A DNA stretch of 35,569 bases from Mucilaginibacter sp. UBA5151 (GTDB taxonomy: Bacteria; Bacteroidota; Bacteroidia; Sphingobacteriales; Sphingobacteriaceae), in NCBI GenBank assembly GCA_002413785.1, contig DHXR01000045.1, positions 49,002 through 84,570 of the forward strand, read 5' to 3'. This document shows, in pieces, positions 22,501 through 29,701 of this stretch (positions within the stretch are counted from its first letter, which is position 1; each line of letters begins with the position of its first letter). The notes below the pieces were generated by a model. That model was not told the DNA's origin and did no database searches. It saw only the letters and a list, made by a program, of their open reading frames with translations. Position numbers and translations under genes: made by a program.

Positions 22501-22921
22501 TTTCGAGCGAGGCCCGGTCGATCACCTTTTCAGCCATGGCTTCCGGATAGGTAACAATCAACTGGCCGAATTCGGAAGAATGGTTAAGTTCATTGAGCAC
22601 TTCGGCGCGTGCCAGTACATTGCTGCTGTCGGGCTGGGTAAATTCAAAAGGCTTGCGGTACGATGAAGGGAAGAGTAATACCTCTTTGCCGGTTAAATTC
22701 TCAAGGTCGGCCTGGAAATAGCCTGCTTCCTCCCGGTCGGGCAGCACAAAAATCATGTGTTGATGCTGCAAAAAATACAATGCTACCGCCACTGCCGAAT
22801 CTCCTGACCCGACCAATCCACGTAACTGGACCCTTGGACTTTTAGCAGCATTAAGCGCCTGCGCCAACGCTTTTATCCGGTCATCAGTTTTATAGCGTTC
22901 TAAAATATCACGGATGTTCAA
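19568..22921 (-). CDS. mfd: Transcription-repair coupling factor Mfd
   Basis: This ATP-driven DNA translocase releases stalled RNA polymerase and recruits UvrA. Domain order is as expected: UvrB-like N-terminal region (about 1-240, with YEPGQYAIRGGIVDIFSF), RNA-polymerase-interacting CarD-like domain (about 437-500, GDYVTHIDHGIGKYAGLEKV), helicase lobe 1 with Walker A GDVGFGKT (588-595) and DEEQ (689-692), lobe 2 with a QMRGRVGRS segment, and the C-terminal TRCF domain from about 960. At 1117 residues it is full length. The start at 22921 lies only about 8 bases below a TATATTTG box, suggesting a very short leader. No neighbouring repair genes are linked. Confidence is very high. Confidence 0.97.
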   Translation of the reverse strand: MNIRDILERYKTDDRIKALAQALNAAKSPRVQLRGLVGSGDSAVAVALYFLQHQHMIFVLPDREEAGYFQADLENLTGKEVLLFPSSYRKPFEFTQPDSSNVLARAEVLNELNHSSEFGQLIVTYPEAMAEKVIDRASLEKNTLEISVGNKLGIDFINEFLADYDFDRVDFVYEPGQYAIRGGIVDIFSFSHELPYRVEFFGDFIESIRTFEIESQLSVEQVKSITIVPNVQSRFLTENNISLLEYVDAGTQVWIKDVQFTLDIIQSGFKKATQLWKALSPEDKKQNPNWIDPKFGFTDEKLVADQLHDFPLVEFGKQFFYQPDHAINFDMRPQPSFNKDFSLLIHNFKNNEADHIENFILTDSARQVERLYAILEDLDKTVKFTPISISLREGFVDREQKLACYTDHQIFDRYYKYKLKKGYQRSQAITLKELRDLKPGDYVTHIDHGIGKYAGLEKVEVSGKMQEMIRLVYADNDLLYVNINSLNRISKYSGKEGTVPRMNKLGTDTWERLKKTTKKKVKDIARDLIKLYAIRKAQQGNAFSPDSYLQTELEASFIYEDTPDQEKATADFKKDMESPHPMDRLICGDVGFGKTEVAIRAAFKAVADSKQVAILVPTTILAAQHYKTFTDRLKDFPCTIDYVNRFKSSKQIKETLEKLKEGKVDIIIGTHRLVSKDVKFKDLGLMIIDEEQKFGVSTKEKLKQMRANVDTLTLTATPIPRTLHFSLMGARDLSIISTPPPNRQPVVTELHVFNDTLIKEAIEHEIDRGGQIFFIHNRVADLPQLGGMIHRLVPKARVGIAHGQLEGDALEDVMLKFVNGEYDVLVATTIIEAGLDIPNANTIIINYAHMFGLSDLHQMRGRVGRSNKKAYCYLLSPPLSTLTNEARKRLSAIEEFSDLGSGFNVAMRDLDIRGSGNLLGAEQSGFIAEIGFEMYHKILDEAIQELKEDEFKGVFPDDKPRPFIAFTQIDTDLEILIPDEYVTNIGERYNLYTELSKLENEVELKAFQQQLHDRFGPIPPQVSDLLNTMRLQWLGKAVGFEKISLKKNVLRGYFITNQQSPYFETDAFRQILSFVQANPRRCNLKEVKNTLRLSIEGVYGIDQAVNLLTEIAEPVGV

Positions 22922-22928
22922 ACTGCTG

Positions 22929-22936
22929 CAAATATA
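22929..22936 (-). promoter_or_regulatory. Candidate -7 box for mfd
   Basis: On the minus strand TATATTTG matches TAnnTTTG exactly and ends eight bases before the mfd ATG. No good -33 TTTG is present at the usual distance. If real, mfd mRNA would be leaderless or nearly so. Confidence 0.35.
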
Positions 22937-23009
22937 CGCAAAAAAGGGTTTTTAATTGGCTAAGTATCGCTCCTAATATTACCTGAAATTTTGTACATTT
23001 ATTTGTTAA

Positions 23010-23366
23010 ATGAAACCGGACAATTTGATCAGGAACTTATTTAGAAAATACTTCGAACTGGTGTTTTGGATTGCCGCGCTCATTTCACTGGCGCTTACAG
23101 ATCCAACAAGCCAGGCGCATTTCAGTTTATGCCCGCTGAAATTGATGGGTTTCAGCTGGTGTCCGGGTTGCGGTTTGGGCCATGCCATTTCTTTTTTGTT
23201 TCATGGGGATTTAAAAAGCTCTTTTCATGCGCACTGGCTGGGAATGCCGGCCCTGGTAATAATTATATTCCGGATTTATGTTTTGCTGAGGATGAGGATA
23301 CGTCCGCAGCTTACACCTTTTAATTCTGCGGCTACCACTTTATTTCCTAAACTCACCGACATTTAA
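23010..23366 (+). CDS. DUF2752 membrane protein
   Basis: A 118-residue inner-membrane protein of the DUF2752 family, function unknown. The diagnostic motif is LCPLKLMGFSWCPGCGLGHA (about 46-65) with a CPGCG cysteine pair, flanked by hydrophobic segments at about 16-32 and 80-98. The family usually has two to three membrane helices, as here. The gene diverges from mfd with an 88-base intergenic gap and is followed by a TM2-domain gene. The two are often neighbours in Bacteroidota, which supports both calls. Confidence 0.82.
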   Translation: MKPDNLIRNLFRKYFELVFWIAALISLALTDPTSQAHFSLCPLKLMGFSWCPGCGLGHAISFLFHGDLKSSFHAHWLGMPALVIIIFRIYVLLRMRIRPQLTPFNSAATTLFPKLTDI

Positions 23367-23451
23367 TTAGCCTTAACCAGTTTTGCATTGTGTTTATTTT
23401 AATATTATCTTAGTTTTATATCACAATTTAAAATCAAATAAATCACGATCT

Positions 23452-23814
23452 ATGGATATGTATCAAAATCCTTTTATGGCATTCCCGGGGATCACTCCCG
23501 AAGAAATGGGCTTCCTTCAACAAGGCACTATGGAGCTTGACGATGAACAGAAAAAATATTTTTACATGATATATTCAAGTAAAAGAAAAAATCCGCAGGA
23601 CCTTTTGTTATTTACATTACTTGCATTTGTTGGTGTTGCAGGTGTGCAGCGGTTTATGGTGGGCCAGATAGGCATGGGTATTTTATACCTGTTTACCGGC
23701 GGCCTTTGTTTGATAGGAACGATTATTGACCTCATCAATCATAAGTCATTGGCCAATGAATATAACCGCCAGATGGCTTTTGAAAGTTTCCAGCTTGCAA
23801 AAATGGGCCGGTGA
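23452..23814 (+). CDS. TM2-domain membrane protein
   Basis: A 120-residue protein. A soluble N-terminal part (residues 1-50, with FPGITPEEMGFLQQGTMELD) precedes a TM2 domain made of two helices joined by a short turn (LLLFTLLAFVGVAGVQRFMV, then MGILYLFTGGLCLIGTIIDL). The usual GxHRFY sequence appears as GVQRFMVG. The start is ATG 23452 (a second ATG at 23458 is possible); a longer frame upstream runs through non-coding DNA. It lies 85 bases after the DUF2752 gene on the same strand and may share its transcript. Confidence 0.82.
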   Translation: MDMYQNPFMAFPGITPEEMGFLQQGTMELDDEQKKYFYMIYSSKRKNPQDLLLFTLLAFVGVAGVQRFMVGQIGMGILYLFTGGLCLIGTIIDLINHKSLANEYNRQMAFESFQLAKMGR

Positions 23815-23907
23815 TTGAGGTAAAGGATTAAAGCCGAAAGCTGAAAGGTTTTTAAATGATGGATAGCCAAACTGGTAAATATCTGATCATAATCGGCAGC
23901 GCAATTA

Positions 23908-24052
23908 ATGTTCCCATAATTCAAATTTACAATTTTATACACGAATTGGGATAATTATAAAAAATCGATGTTCCCATAAAATTGAATTAGTGTAAATTTG
24001 ATAAAATTCGTGAAAATTGGTGCTTTATCAATTCGTGTTTTATCAATTCGTG
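23908..24052. repeat. Word-repeat region before the Nif3-like gene
   Basis: ATGTTCCCATAA occurs at 23908 and 23968 (60 bases apart). CAAATTTACAATTTTATACA at 23922 has an inverted partner at 23992-24012. TTTATCAATTCGTG is tandem at 24024 and 24039. The 244-base gap 23815-24058 otherwise holds no gene. It looks like a degenerate palindromic repeat. Confidence 0.55.
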
Positions 24053-24058
24053 TCTAAT

Positions 24059-25156
24059 ATGAAACTATCCCAACTAACCTCCTGCCTCGAAAGCCTGGCC
24101 CCGCTGGCTTACCAGGAGGACTATGACAATGCCGGCTTAATTGTAGGCCAGCCCGATCAGGAAGTTCAGCAGGCGCTGATCTCTTTAGATTGTACCGAGG
24201 CTGTGGTTGACGAAGCTATTGCTACTGGCTGCCAGGTAATCATATCGCACCACCCCATTGTTTTCAGGGGATTAAAAAAGTTTAACAGTAAAACTTATGT
24301 GGAGCGGGTGGTAGAAAAAGCAATCCGCAACAACATTGCCCTGTATGCTATCCATACCAACCTTGACCATATAATGGCTGGGGTGAACGCTAAAATTTGC
24401 GAAACACTGGGGCTAAAAAACTGCCATATCCTGGCACCAAAAAATAATTTATTAAAAAAGCTGGTTACGTTTGTTCCCCACAGCCATGCCGATGCGGTAA
24501 GGAATGCTTTATTTGAAGCCGGCGCCGGAAACATCGGTAATTACAGTGAGGTTAGCTTTAATGCCAATGGGACCGGAACTTTTAATGGAAATGAACTGAC
24601 CAATCCTTACATAGGTGAGCACGGAAAACGCCACAGGGAGGAGGAGATCAGGATAGAAAGCATTTACCCGGCAATTTTGGAGAGTAAGATTTTGATGGCG
24701 CTCATTTTGTCGCACCCTTATGAGGAAGTCGCCTACGATCTGTACCCGTTAACTAATCAAAACCAGGAGGTTGGTGCGGGCATGATCGGCGAGTTGGAGG
24801 CACCGACACCGGAAGAAGATTTTTTATATCATATTAAAGAAAAAATGCACGCGCCGGTGATCAGGCATACTGCTTTAACGGGCAGGCCCATAAAGAAAGT
24901 GGCCGTTTGCGGGGGCGCCGGAGGTTTCCTGCTCAAACAGGCCATAGCCGCCGGGGCCGACATTTTTATTACTGCAGATTACAAGTACCATGAGTTTTTT
25001 GACGCCGAAGGAAAGCTGGTAATTGCCGACATCGGACATTTTGAAAGTGAGCAATTTACGCAGCAATTATTGTATGAAATAATTCGAAAAAAATTTAGTA
25101 ACTTTGCCGTCCGTTTAACAGAAGTAAATACAAACCCCGTCAAATATTTTATTTAA
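24059..25156 (+). CDS. Nif3-like dinuclear-metal protein (YqfO type, with PII-like insert)
   Basis: A 365-residue Nif3/GTP-cyclohydrolase-I-type-2-like protein that in structural studies forms hexameric toroids with a two-metal site; its cellular reaction is unsettled. Metal-ligand motifs are present: IISHHPIVF (His64-His65), AIHTNLDH (His99, Asp103) and ADIGHFESEQ near the C-terminus. Residues about 125-230 form the PII/CutA-like insertion of YqfO-type members. The start is ATG 24059, since the 14 upstream codons are repeat DNA. The stop overlaps the next start (TAATG), which indicates coupled translation with the zinc-ribbon protein. Confidence 0.9.
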   Translation: MKLSQLTSCLESLAPLAYQEDYDNAGLIVGQPDQEVQQALISLDCTEAVVDEAIATGCQVIISHHPIVFRGLKKFNSKTYVERVVEKAIRNNIALYAIHTNLDHIMAGVNAKICETLGLKNCHILAPKNNLLKKLVTFVPHSHADAVRNALFEAGAGNIGNYSEVSFNANGTGTFNGNELTNPYIGEHGKRHREEEIRIESIYPAILESKILMALILSHPYEEVAYDLYPLTNQNQEVGAGMIGELEAPTPEEDFLYHIKEKMHAPVIRHTALTGRPIKKVAVCGGAGGFLLKQAIAAGADIFITADYKYHEFFDAEGKLVIADIGHFESEQFTQQLLYEIIRKKFSNFAVRLTEVNTNPVKYFI

Positions 25157-25899
25157 TGGAACAAACCGTAGAACAAAAGCTTAAAGCTTTATACGAACTA
25201 CAAACTATCCACACCAAAATTGACAAAATTCGCCAGGTTAGAGGTGAATTGCCTATGGAGGTTGCCGACCTTGAAGATGATGTTGCAGGTCTTGAAACCC
25301 GTATTCAAAAAATAAAGGCCGAGCTGGATGATTTGGAAGATGATATAGTTACCCGCAAAAACCTGATAAAGGATGCACAGGCTAATATCAAAAAATACGA
25401 AACACAGCTTAATGAGGTTAAAAATAACCGCGAGTACGATGCTATTTCGAAAGAAATTGAGATACAGGGATTAGATATCCAGGTAAGCGAAAAAAAGATC
25501 AGGGAATTTGGTTTTGAAATAACCTCAAAAACCGCGATCTATGAAAAAGCACTTGCCGACCTCGAAGCACGCAAAAATGACCTCGACGCCAAAAAAGCTG
25601 AATTAGGTACCATCACTGCTGAGACCCAGAAAGAAGAAAACGAACTATCGGTACTTGCTGACAAAGCTACCAAAGACATTGACGAACGTTTATTGATTGC
25701 TTACAACCGCCTGCGCCAGAATGCAAAGAATGGCCTTGCAGTAGTAACCATCCAGCGCGATTCATGCTCAGGTTGTTTTAACCAGATCCCGCCACAACGC
25801 CAGTCGGATATACGCCAGCGCAAAAAGGTTATTGTTTGCGAACATTGCGGCCGTATTTTGGTTGATGAGCAAATGGCAATGGAAACTGAAACAGTTTAA
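25156..25899 (+). CDS. Coiled-coil zinc-ribbon protein (C4-type, CdsZ-like)
   Basis: This 247-residue protein has a long antiparallel coiled coil (about residues 10-180, rich in Glu/Lys heptads such as VADLEDDVAGLETRIQKIKA). A C-terminal four-cysteine zinc ribbon follows, with CSGC then CEHCG about 27 residues later and IPPQ between. This is the architecture of the widespread C4-type zinc-ribbon family found beside Nif3-like genes. The start codon shares its A with the previous stop codon. An intrinsic terminator follows the gene. The molecular role is not established; a nucleic-acid or trafficking-type scaffold has been suggested for relatives. Confidence 0.9.
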   Translation: MEQTVEQKLKALYELQTIHTKIDKIRQVRGELPMEVADLEDDVAGLETRIQKIKAELDDLEDDIVTRKNLIKDAQANIKKYETQLNEVKNNREYDAISKEIEIQGLDIQVSEKKIREFGFEITSKTAIYEKALADLEARKNDLDAKKAELGTITAETQKEENELSVLADKATKDIDERLLIAYNRLRQNAKNGLAVVTIQRDSCSGCFNQIPPQRQSDIRQRKKVIVCEHCGRILVDEQMAMETETV

Positions 25900-25937
25900 G
25901 CCCCCGGCCCCTAAAGGGGAGTTTTAACAGATATTAT

Positions 25938-25964
25938 AAAGGCGCTCATTGGGCGCCTTTTTTG
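25938..25964 (+). terminator. Intrinsic terminator after the zinc-ribbon gene
   Basis: AAGGCGC (25939-25945) pairs with GCGCCTT (25952-25958), followed by a T run. A decayed CCCCTAAAGGGG hairpin lies between the stop codon and this terminator. Confidence 0.85.
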
Positions 25965-26000
25965 TTACAGTTAGAAATAAAAACAGAGGGAAAGTTAGGG

Positions 26001-26213
26001 TCATAATCCTAAAAGTAAAATATCATTAGAGGATAGTTCATTTTTGTTCTCCTCCAAAATAACGTTAAGCATTTCCAAGGATTCACTATAAGAAAGCCTT
26101 ATGTCATAAACATTAGTTGCCTTTATAATACTATTTACTTCATCAAAATATTGTGAATTATTTGCGATATTTTCCAAATCATATCCTACCAATAGTGGGG
26201 TGTAGTAAATCAT
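26001..26213 (-). CDS. Small hypothetical ORF, 70 residues (possible gene remnant)
   Basis: The frame encodes an acidic, helical-looking protein (YDLENIANNSQYFDEVNSIIKATN, EMLNVILEENKNELSS) that I do not recognise. It overlaps the preceding minus-strand frame by 35 bases in another reading frame. The two could be one gene split by a frameshift around 26180-26210: the sense would then run from SLNDLLHPTIG into GYDLENIANN. It is AT-rich and lies in a stretch with other broken pieces. Low confidence as an intact gene. Confidence 0.35.
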   Translation of the reverse strand: MIYYTPLLVGYDLENIANNSQYFDEVNSIIKATNVYDIRLSYSESLEMLNVILEENKNELSSNDILLLGL

Positions 26214-26424
26214 TTAAACTAAATTTCATTTTTCTAAAATAATTTTTACTTTTAGGCGTATAGGTTATCCTTTTAGCAATTGAATTTTTCTTTGTAAATA
26301 ATATCAGTATAATAACCCATCTTTTTGAGATTTGATATTCAAAGCAGTAAAATTCACCTATTTCCTCCTTAATCACACCTTGAACATCTTCTAAATTTAA
26401 TTCGTTTTTTATAATCAACACCAA
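26179..26424 (-). CDS. Small hypothetical ORF, 81 residues (possible 5' part of a frameshifted gene)
   Basis: Starts LIIKNELNLEDVQGVIKEEI and continues with a hydrophobic strand (WVIILILF) and a basic segment (KRITYTPKSKNYFRK). No domain is recognised. Its end overlaps the next minus-strand frame, which would continue the protein if one base were lost or gained. Together they would make about 135 residues. AT content is high compared with the operons on either side. A plus-strand gene remnant begins in the same area. Confidence 0.35.
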   Translation of the reverse strand: MVLIIKNELNLEDVQGVIKEEIGEFYCFEYQISKRWVIILILFTKKNSIAKRITYTPKSKNYFRKMKFSLNDLLHPTIGRI

Positions 26425-26551
26425 TTATTTTACCAGTATCTATGTTGATGGAGATAACCTGTGGAGATTCTGCATTGAACGCGGCTGGCATGAATTTGAC
26501 AATGGTGGATGGCAAGTAAAAGACCGGTTAGAACAGATGAATATTGATTAA
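26384..26551 (+). pseudogene. C-terminal remnant of an unidentified gene
   Basis: From 26432 the plus strand reads TSIYVDGDNLWRFCIERGWH and then EFDNGGWQVKDRLEQMNID before a TAA at 26549-26551. This has the composition of a real protein C-terminus. There is no ATG in frame and a stop closes the frame upstream at 26381. I read it as the 3' end of a gene whose front has been lost. I do not recognise the family. Confidence 0.35.
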
Positions 26552-26607
26552 AAATCAAACTATTAAAGCTATATGTTTTAATTGCTTACATGTTTGAATT
26601 TTTTTTT

Positions 26608-27027
26608 TCAATCCAAAAGCGAATCGTTTTCAAGTTCTTTTTCTAACTTTTCAAAAAACTCTGCTTTGGTAATCGGCTTAATAAGGTATCCCTTTAACAG
26701 CGGATAATTAGCACTCTTCTCCAAATCAAGTTTACTGATAGAAGATGTACAGATATAAATTGTTATACGGTCTTTTTTAAATTCATTTACAATGAATTTA
26801 TCTAAAAATTGCCATCCATCCATATAGGGCATGTTCAAATCTAAAAACACTAAATCAGGTATTTTATCAGGTTCGTCTTTATTTTCTATAAAATAACGGA
26901 TGGCTTCTTCCCCGTCATTAAATTGGAGTATGTGTTCAACTTTGTTGCTTAATTCTAACATCTTCTTTGTAGCGTATTGAAAAAAGGCATCATCATCAAT
27001 AATGCTTACTATTGCAATTTTTTTCAT
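26608..27027 (-). CDS. Stand-alone response-regulator receiver (CheY-like)
   Basis: A 139-residue single receiver domain without an output domain. Acidic pocket Asp11-Asp12, phosphoacceptor Asp63 in VFLDLNMPYMDGW, Thr94-Ser95 in CTSS and the conserved Lys117 in LIKP are all present. It belongs to the group of Bacteroidota receivers that often follow a PAS-type histidine kinase. It lies 110 bases downstream of such a kinase on the same strand, so the kinase is the likely phosphodonor. With no DNA-binding part it should act through protein contacts or as a phosphate sink. Codon use is AT-rich like the kinase. Confidence 0.9.
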   Translation of the reverse strand: MKKIAIVSIIDDDAFFQYATKKMLELSNKVEHILQFNDGEEAIRYFIENKDEPDKIPDLVFLDLNMPYMDGWQFLDKFIVNEFKKDRITIYICTSSISKLDLEKSANYPLLKGYLIKPITKAEFFEKLEKELENDSLLD

Positions 27028-27137
27028 GGGAATAATTTAAAAGACAATATTGCTAAATAGCTATTTTTTAAATTGGTAATCTTCAGCAAAAGATAACCGG
27101 TATGAGAGTAATTGAGGTTTAATACATTTAGAATATC

Positions 27138-29177
27138 TTACAGTTCAATTGTAAATGTTGTTCCTATATTCGGCTTACTTTCAACGCTGATATTACCACC
27201 AAACGTTTCTATTTGTGTTTTCGTCATAAAAAGGCCAACTCCTTTACTATCAAATCCTCTATGGAATATTTTATTTAATTTAAACATACTATTTCCATGC
27301 ATAATTAAATCTATCCCAAGTCCGTTGTCGCTAAAAGTAAGGATAACTTTATCATTTGCGAAGCGGGAAGTTATTCTAATTTCCGGCGGAACATCCGATT
27401 TACTATATTTTAAAGAATTACTTATCATATTGTAAAATATGCTTTCCAAATAGATTTTTGGAAATTTTATTGAGGGGGCTTCAAAGGCTGTATAAATCTT
27501 TGCACTCTTGGAAATAATTTGCCCCGTTAACATCGCTTCAACTCCTGCCACTATTTCCGTTAAATCACAATTATCATAAGGTAAAGTATTATTGGTTCGG
27601 ACTTCCAGTACCTTCATTAAGTCATTTAGTGTTTCGTTAAGCGTGGCACTGGATTGGTTAAGCATTACAAAAAGTTCCGCTTTTTCTGTATCAGATTCTG
27701 ATTCAGACATCATGGCTAATATCATTTGAATACTTCCTGCCGGTCCGCGTAAGTTGTGTGCTACTATCCGGTTAAAATCTTCAAATTGGGCAATTCTCTT
27801 TTGCAGTTCTATCGCTTTTTTATACTCATCAATGTCAATGTTTGACCCAAACCATTTAATGATTTGACCATCTTCATTTTTCATTGGCTGCGCTCGCCCT
27901 AAATGCCATTTGTAAACACCATCTGACCCACGTTTAAGCCGATATTCACTTTCAAAGGATGTGCCTGTAGTAAATGATTTAGTCCAGGCTACAAGGTATT
28001 TTTCAAGATCATCAGGGTGCATAACAGCTATCCATCCCTGGTCTGTTGTTTCCTGCCACGTCAGGCCAGAGTAGGTAAACCAGTATTGATTATAATAATC
28101 AACGGTTCCATCAGCTTTGGTGGTCCAAATAATTTGAGGAATAGAATCCGCTAAAAATTTAAACTCCCGGATTTTCTCAATAGTCTGATCTTGTTGTTCA
28201 ACAAGTTCAATTTTTTCGAGTAATTGATTATTTAGTTTTTCCTGAGTTTCTATAGATTTTTTTAAATCTGCTGTTCGTTCAATTACAATTTTTTCAAGAT
28301 TTTCGTTGTTCAACCTGATTTCATTCTCTGCATCTTCTCTTTTATGGTCGATTTTATTCAATAAAGTTGCTGTGTCCCAAATCAGTATGAGGCCAACAAA
28401 ACTAAATGAAAGTGCAAGTAGGACGATTCCAAATTCCTCTCCAATTACCTGGTATCTGTGAGCCTCAATCCCAAAGAAAGCAAGGACAAATAATGCTATA
28501 ATCATTTTTGGAAATAGTCTTCGGACCATTTGGTTGCCTATCCTATCTCCTGTAAATAAACCTGTAATTCCAAGATATGGATTGACCATCGATATGGCTA
28601 TCGAAAAAATAAATAAAGCTATAGCAGTATGCACAGCCATAGATGGGAGATAGACCAATTTATAAAGCGTTGGCACACTAAAAAAATAGCCAACAATCGC
28701 AATAAAAGTGATTAGTGAAACAAAATGAAGTATATACTGACCGAAAATGTTCCATCTCTTGTTATTCAATATAAATAATGAAAGGGCTATAAGAAAAGAA
28801 CATAATGCAGTTGTAGGAGCCATTCGGCCAGGATGTAAGCTGTCTTTCAAAAAGTTGCCGTTATCTGCTATTAATAACTCATCTATCCCAAAATTGGCAT
28901 TTAAAATATCTTGTAAAAAAGAAAGGAGGCATACAAGAAACGCAAAGCCAGCCAATATCAAATAAATGCTACGGCTCTTTCCTGTTAATATAAGATTAAA
29001 AGTTACTCCCAAAGCAATGAAACAAATGGCTGTATTTATTTTCATTGTTGCAAACCCCGGAAATACAGCTTTCAGGATAAGGATATTAAAGACCCAGCCA
29101 ATCACCACAAGAATACCAAGTAAGGTGATTAAATAGCCAATGGCGGTGAGTCCGTTTTTATGTTTCATATATGGCAA
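27138..29177 (-). CDS. Membrane sensor histidine kinase with PAS domain
   Basis: A 679-residue hybrid-free histidine kinase. The first 270 residues contain about eight membrane helices (LITLLGILVVIGWVFNILIL, IIALFVLAFFGIEAHRYQVI and others). A coiled coil follows at about 275-338, then a PAS domain at about 340-455 (FLADSIPQIIWTTKADGTVD, GSNIDIDEYKKA). The phosphoacceptor His474 lies in VAHNLRGPAGSI. The ATPase domain shows an N box (MISNSLKYS), DNGLGID, GVGLFMTKTQIETFGG and a TTFTIEL end. HNLRGP rather than HELRNP is a variant common in Bacteroidota. ATG 29177 and ATG 29168 are both possible. It is likely co-transcribed with the receiver gene downstream. The ligand is unknown. Confidence 0.9.
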   Translation of the reverse strand: MPYMKHKNGLTAIGYLITLLGILVVIGWVFNILILKAVFPGFATMKINTAICFIALGVTFNLILTGKSRSIYLILAGFAFLVCLLSFLQDILNANFGIDELLIADNGNFLKDSLHPGRMAPTTALCSFLIALSLFILNNKRWNIFGQYILHFVSLITFIAIVGYFFSVPTLYKLVYLPSMAVHTAIALFIFSIAISMVNPYLGITGLFTGDRIGNQMVRRLFPKMIIALFVLAFFGIEAHRYQVIGEEFGIVLLALSFSFVGLILIWDTATLLNKIDHKREDAENEIRLNNENLEKIVIERTADLKKSIETQEKLNNQLLEKIELVEQQDQTIEKIREFKFLADSIPQIIWTTKADGTVDYYNQYWFTYSGLTWQETTDQGWIAVMHPDDLEKYLVAWTKSFTTGTSFESEYRLKRGSDGVYKWHLGRAQPMKNEDGQIIKWFGSNIDIDEYKKAIELQKRIAQFEDFNRIVAHNLRGPAGSIQMILAMMSESESDTEKAELFVMLNQSSATLNETLNDLMKVLEVRTNNTLPYDNCDLTEIVAGVEAMLTGQIISKSAKIYTAFEAPSIKFPKIYLESIFYNMISNSLKYSKSDVPPEIRITSRFANDKVILTFSDNGLGIDLIMHGNSMFKLNKIFHRGFDSKGVGLFMTKTQIETFGGNISVESKPNIGTTFTIEL

Positions 29178-29457
29178 TGCTAAATAAAAAACAACATCAA
29201 TAATATGATAACAGTATTCTAACTGTAAAACCTTTATTGAGAGTAGCCTGCAAGTTAAAGCAATTATTGAGAATCTTGCTAAGGTATACTTTATATACTC
29301 GGTAACCCCATCATATTTGATTGATTTTATAACGGTAATTTAAATAACATTGATTAGAGCAAGGCAGGGTACACCAGTTCAAGTTCTGAGGTATCAGGGT
29401 AAACCTCAGATAAATAGTTTGATCGTAGAAATAATAGAGGTAAGTGATTGTTAAGCA
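29178..29457. other. Intergenic region upstream of the histidine kinase
   Basis: 280 bases without a gene. CTGAGGT (29386-29392) and ACCTCAG (29403-29409) form a small inverted repeat. The region must hold the kinase promoter on the minus strand but I see no consensus box that stands out. Confidence 0.4.
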
Positions 29458-29494
29458 ACAAAAAAAGCCCGGTCATTTTTAAGGCCGGGCTTTC
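29458..29494 (-). terminator. Intrinsic terminator of the H1-like gene
   Basis: On the minus strand AAAGCCCGG (from 29493) pairs with CCGGGCTTT, then a run of T (A run at 29458-29466 on the plus strand). It lies about 30 bases beyond the stop of the H1-like gene. Confidence 0.85.
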
Positions 29495-29521
29495 AGTTCC
29501 AAAACAGCGATTAATAACTCG

Positions 29522-29701
29522 TTATTTTGCTTTGCTTTTCTTTTCCGTTACTTCCTTACGAATATCAGTTGCCGCACCTTTAATTTGCTGTAAAGCATTG
29601 CGCAAACGTGTGCCTGCCGCCTTGTTTCCCTTGTCGTAAAACGATTTGGCATCATTTTCTGCTGATGCTACCAGGCCTTTCAGTTTTTCAAATTTTTTCA
29701 T
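29522..29701 (-). CDS. Histone-H1-like small basic protein
   Basis: This 59-residue protein is short enough to be missed by length filters. It starts MKKFEKLKGLVASAENDAKS and continues FYDKGNKAAGTRLRNALQQI, then GAATDIRKEVTEKKSKAK. This is the pattern of the small Lys-rich H1/Hc1-like proteins common in Bacteroidota, thought to bind DNA. It is one helix-rich domain with a basic tail. A strong terminator follows on the same strand. No partner gene is adjacent. The codon pattern and terminator make it a confident gene; the DNA-binding role is inferred from family and charge. Confidence 0.85.
   Translation of the reverse strand: MKKFEKLKGLVASAENDAKSFYDKGNKAAGTRLRNALQQIKGAATDIRKEVTEKKSKAK

Noticed and set aside
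29448..29639. 63-codon plus-strand frame
   Set aside because: It is the complement of the H1-like gene and its terminator, which explain the sequence better.
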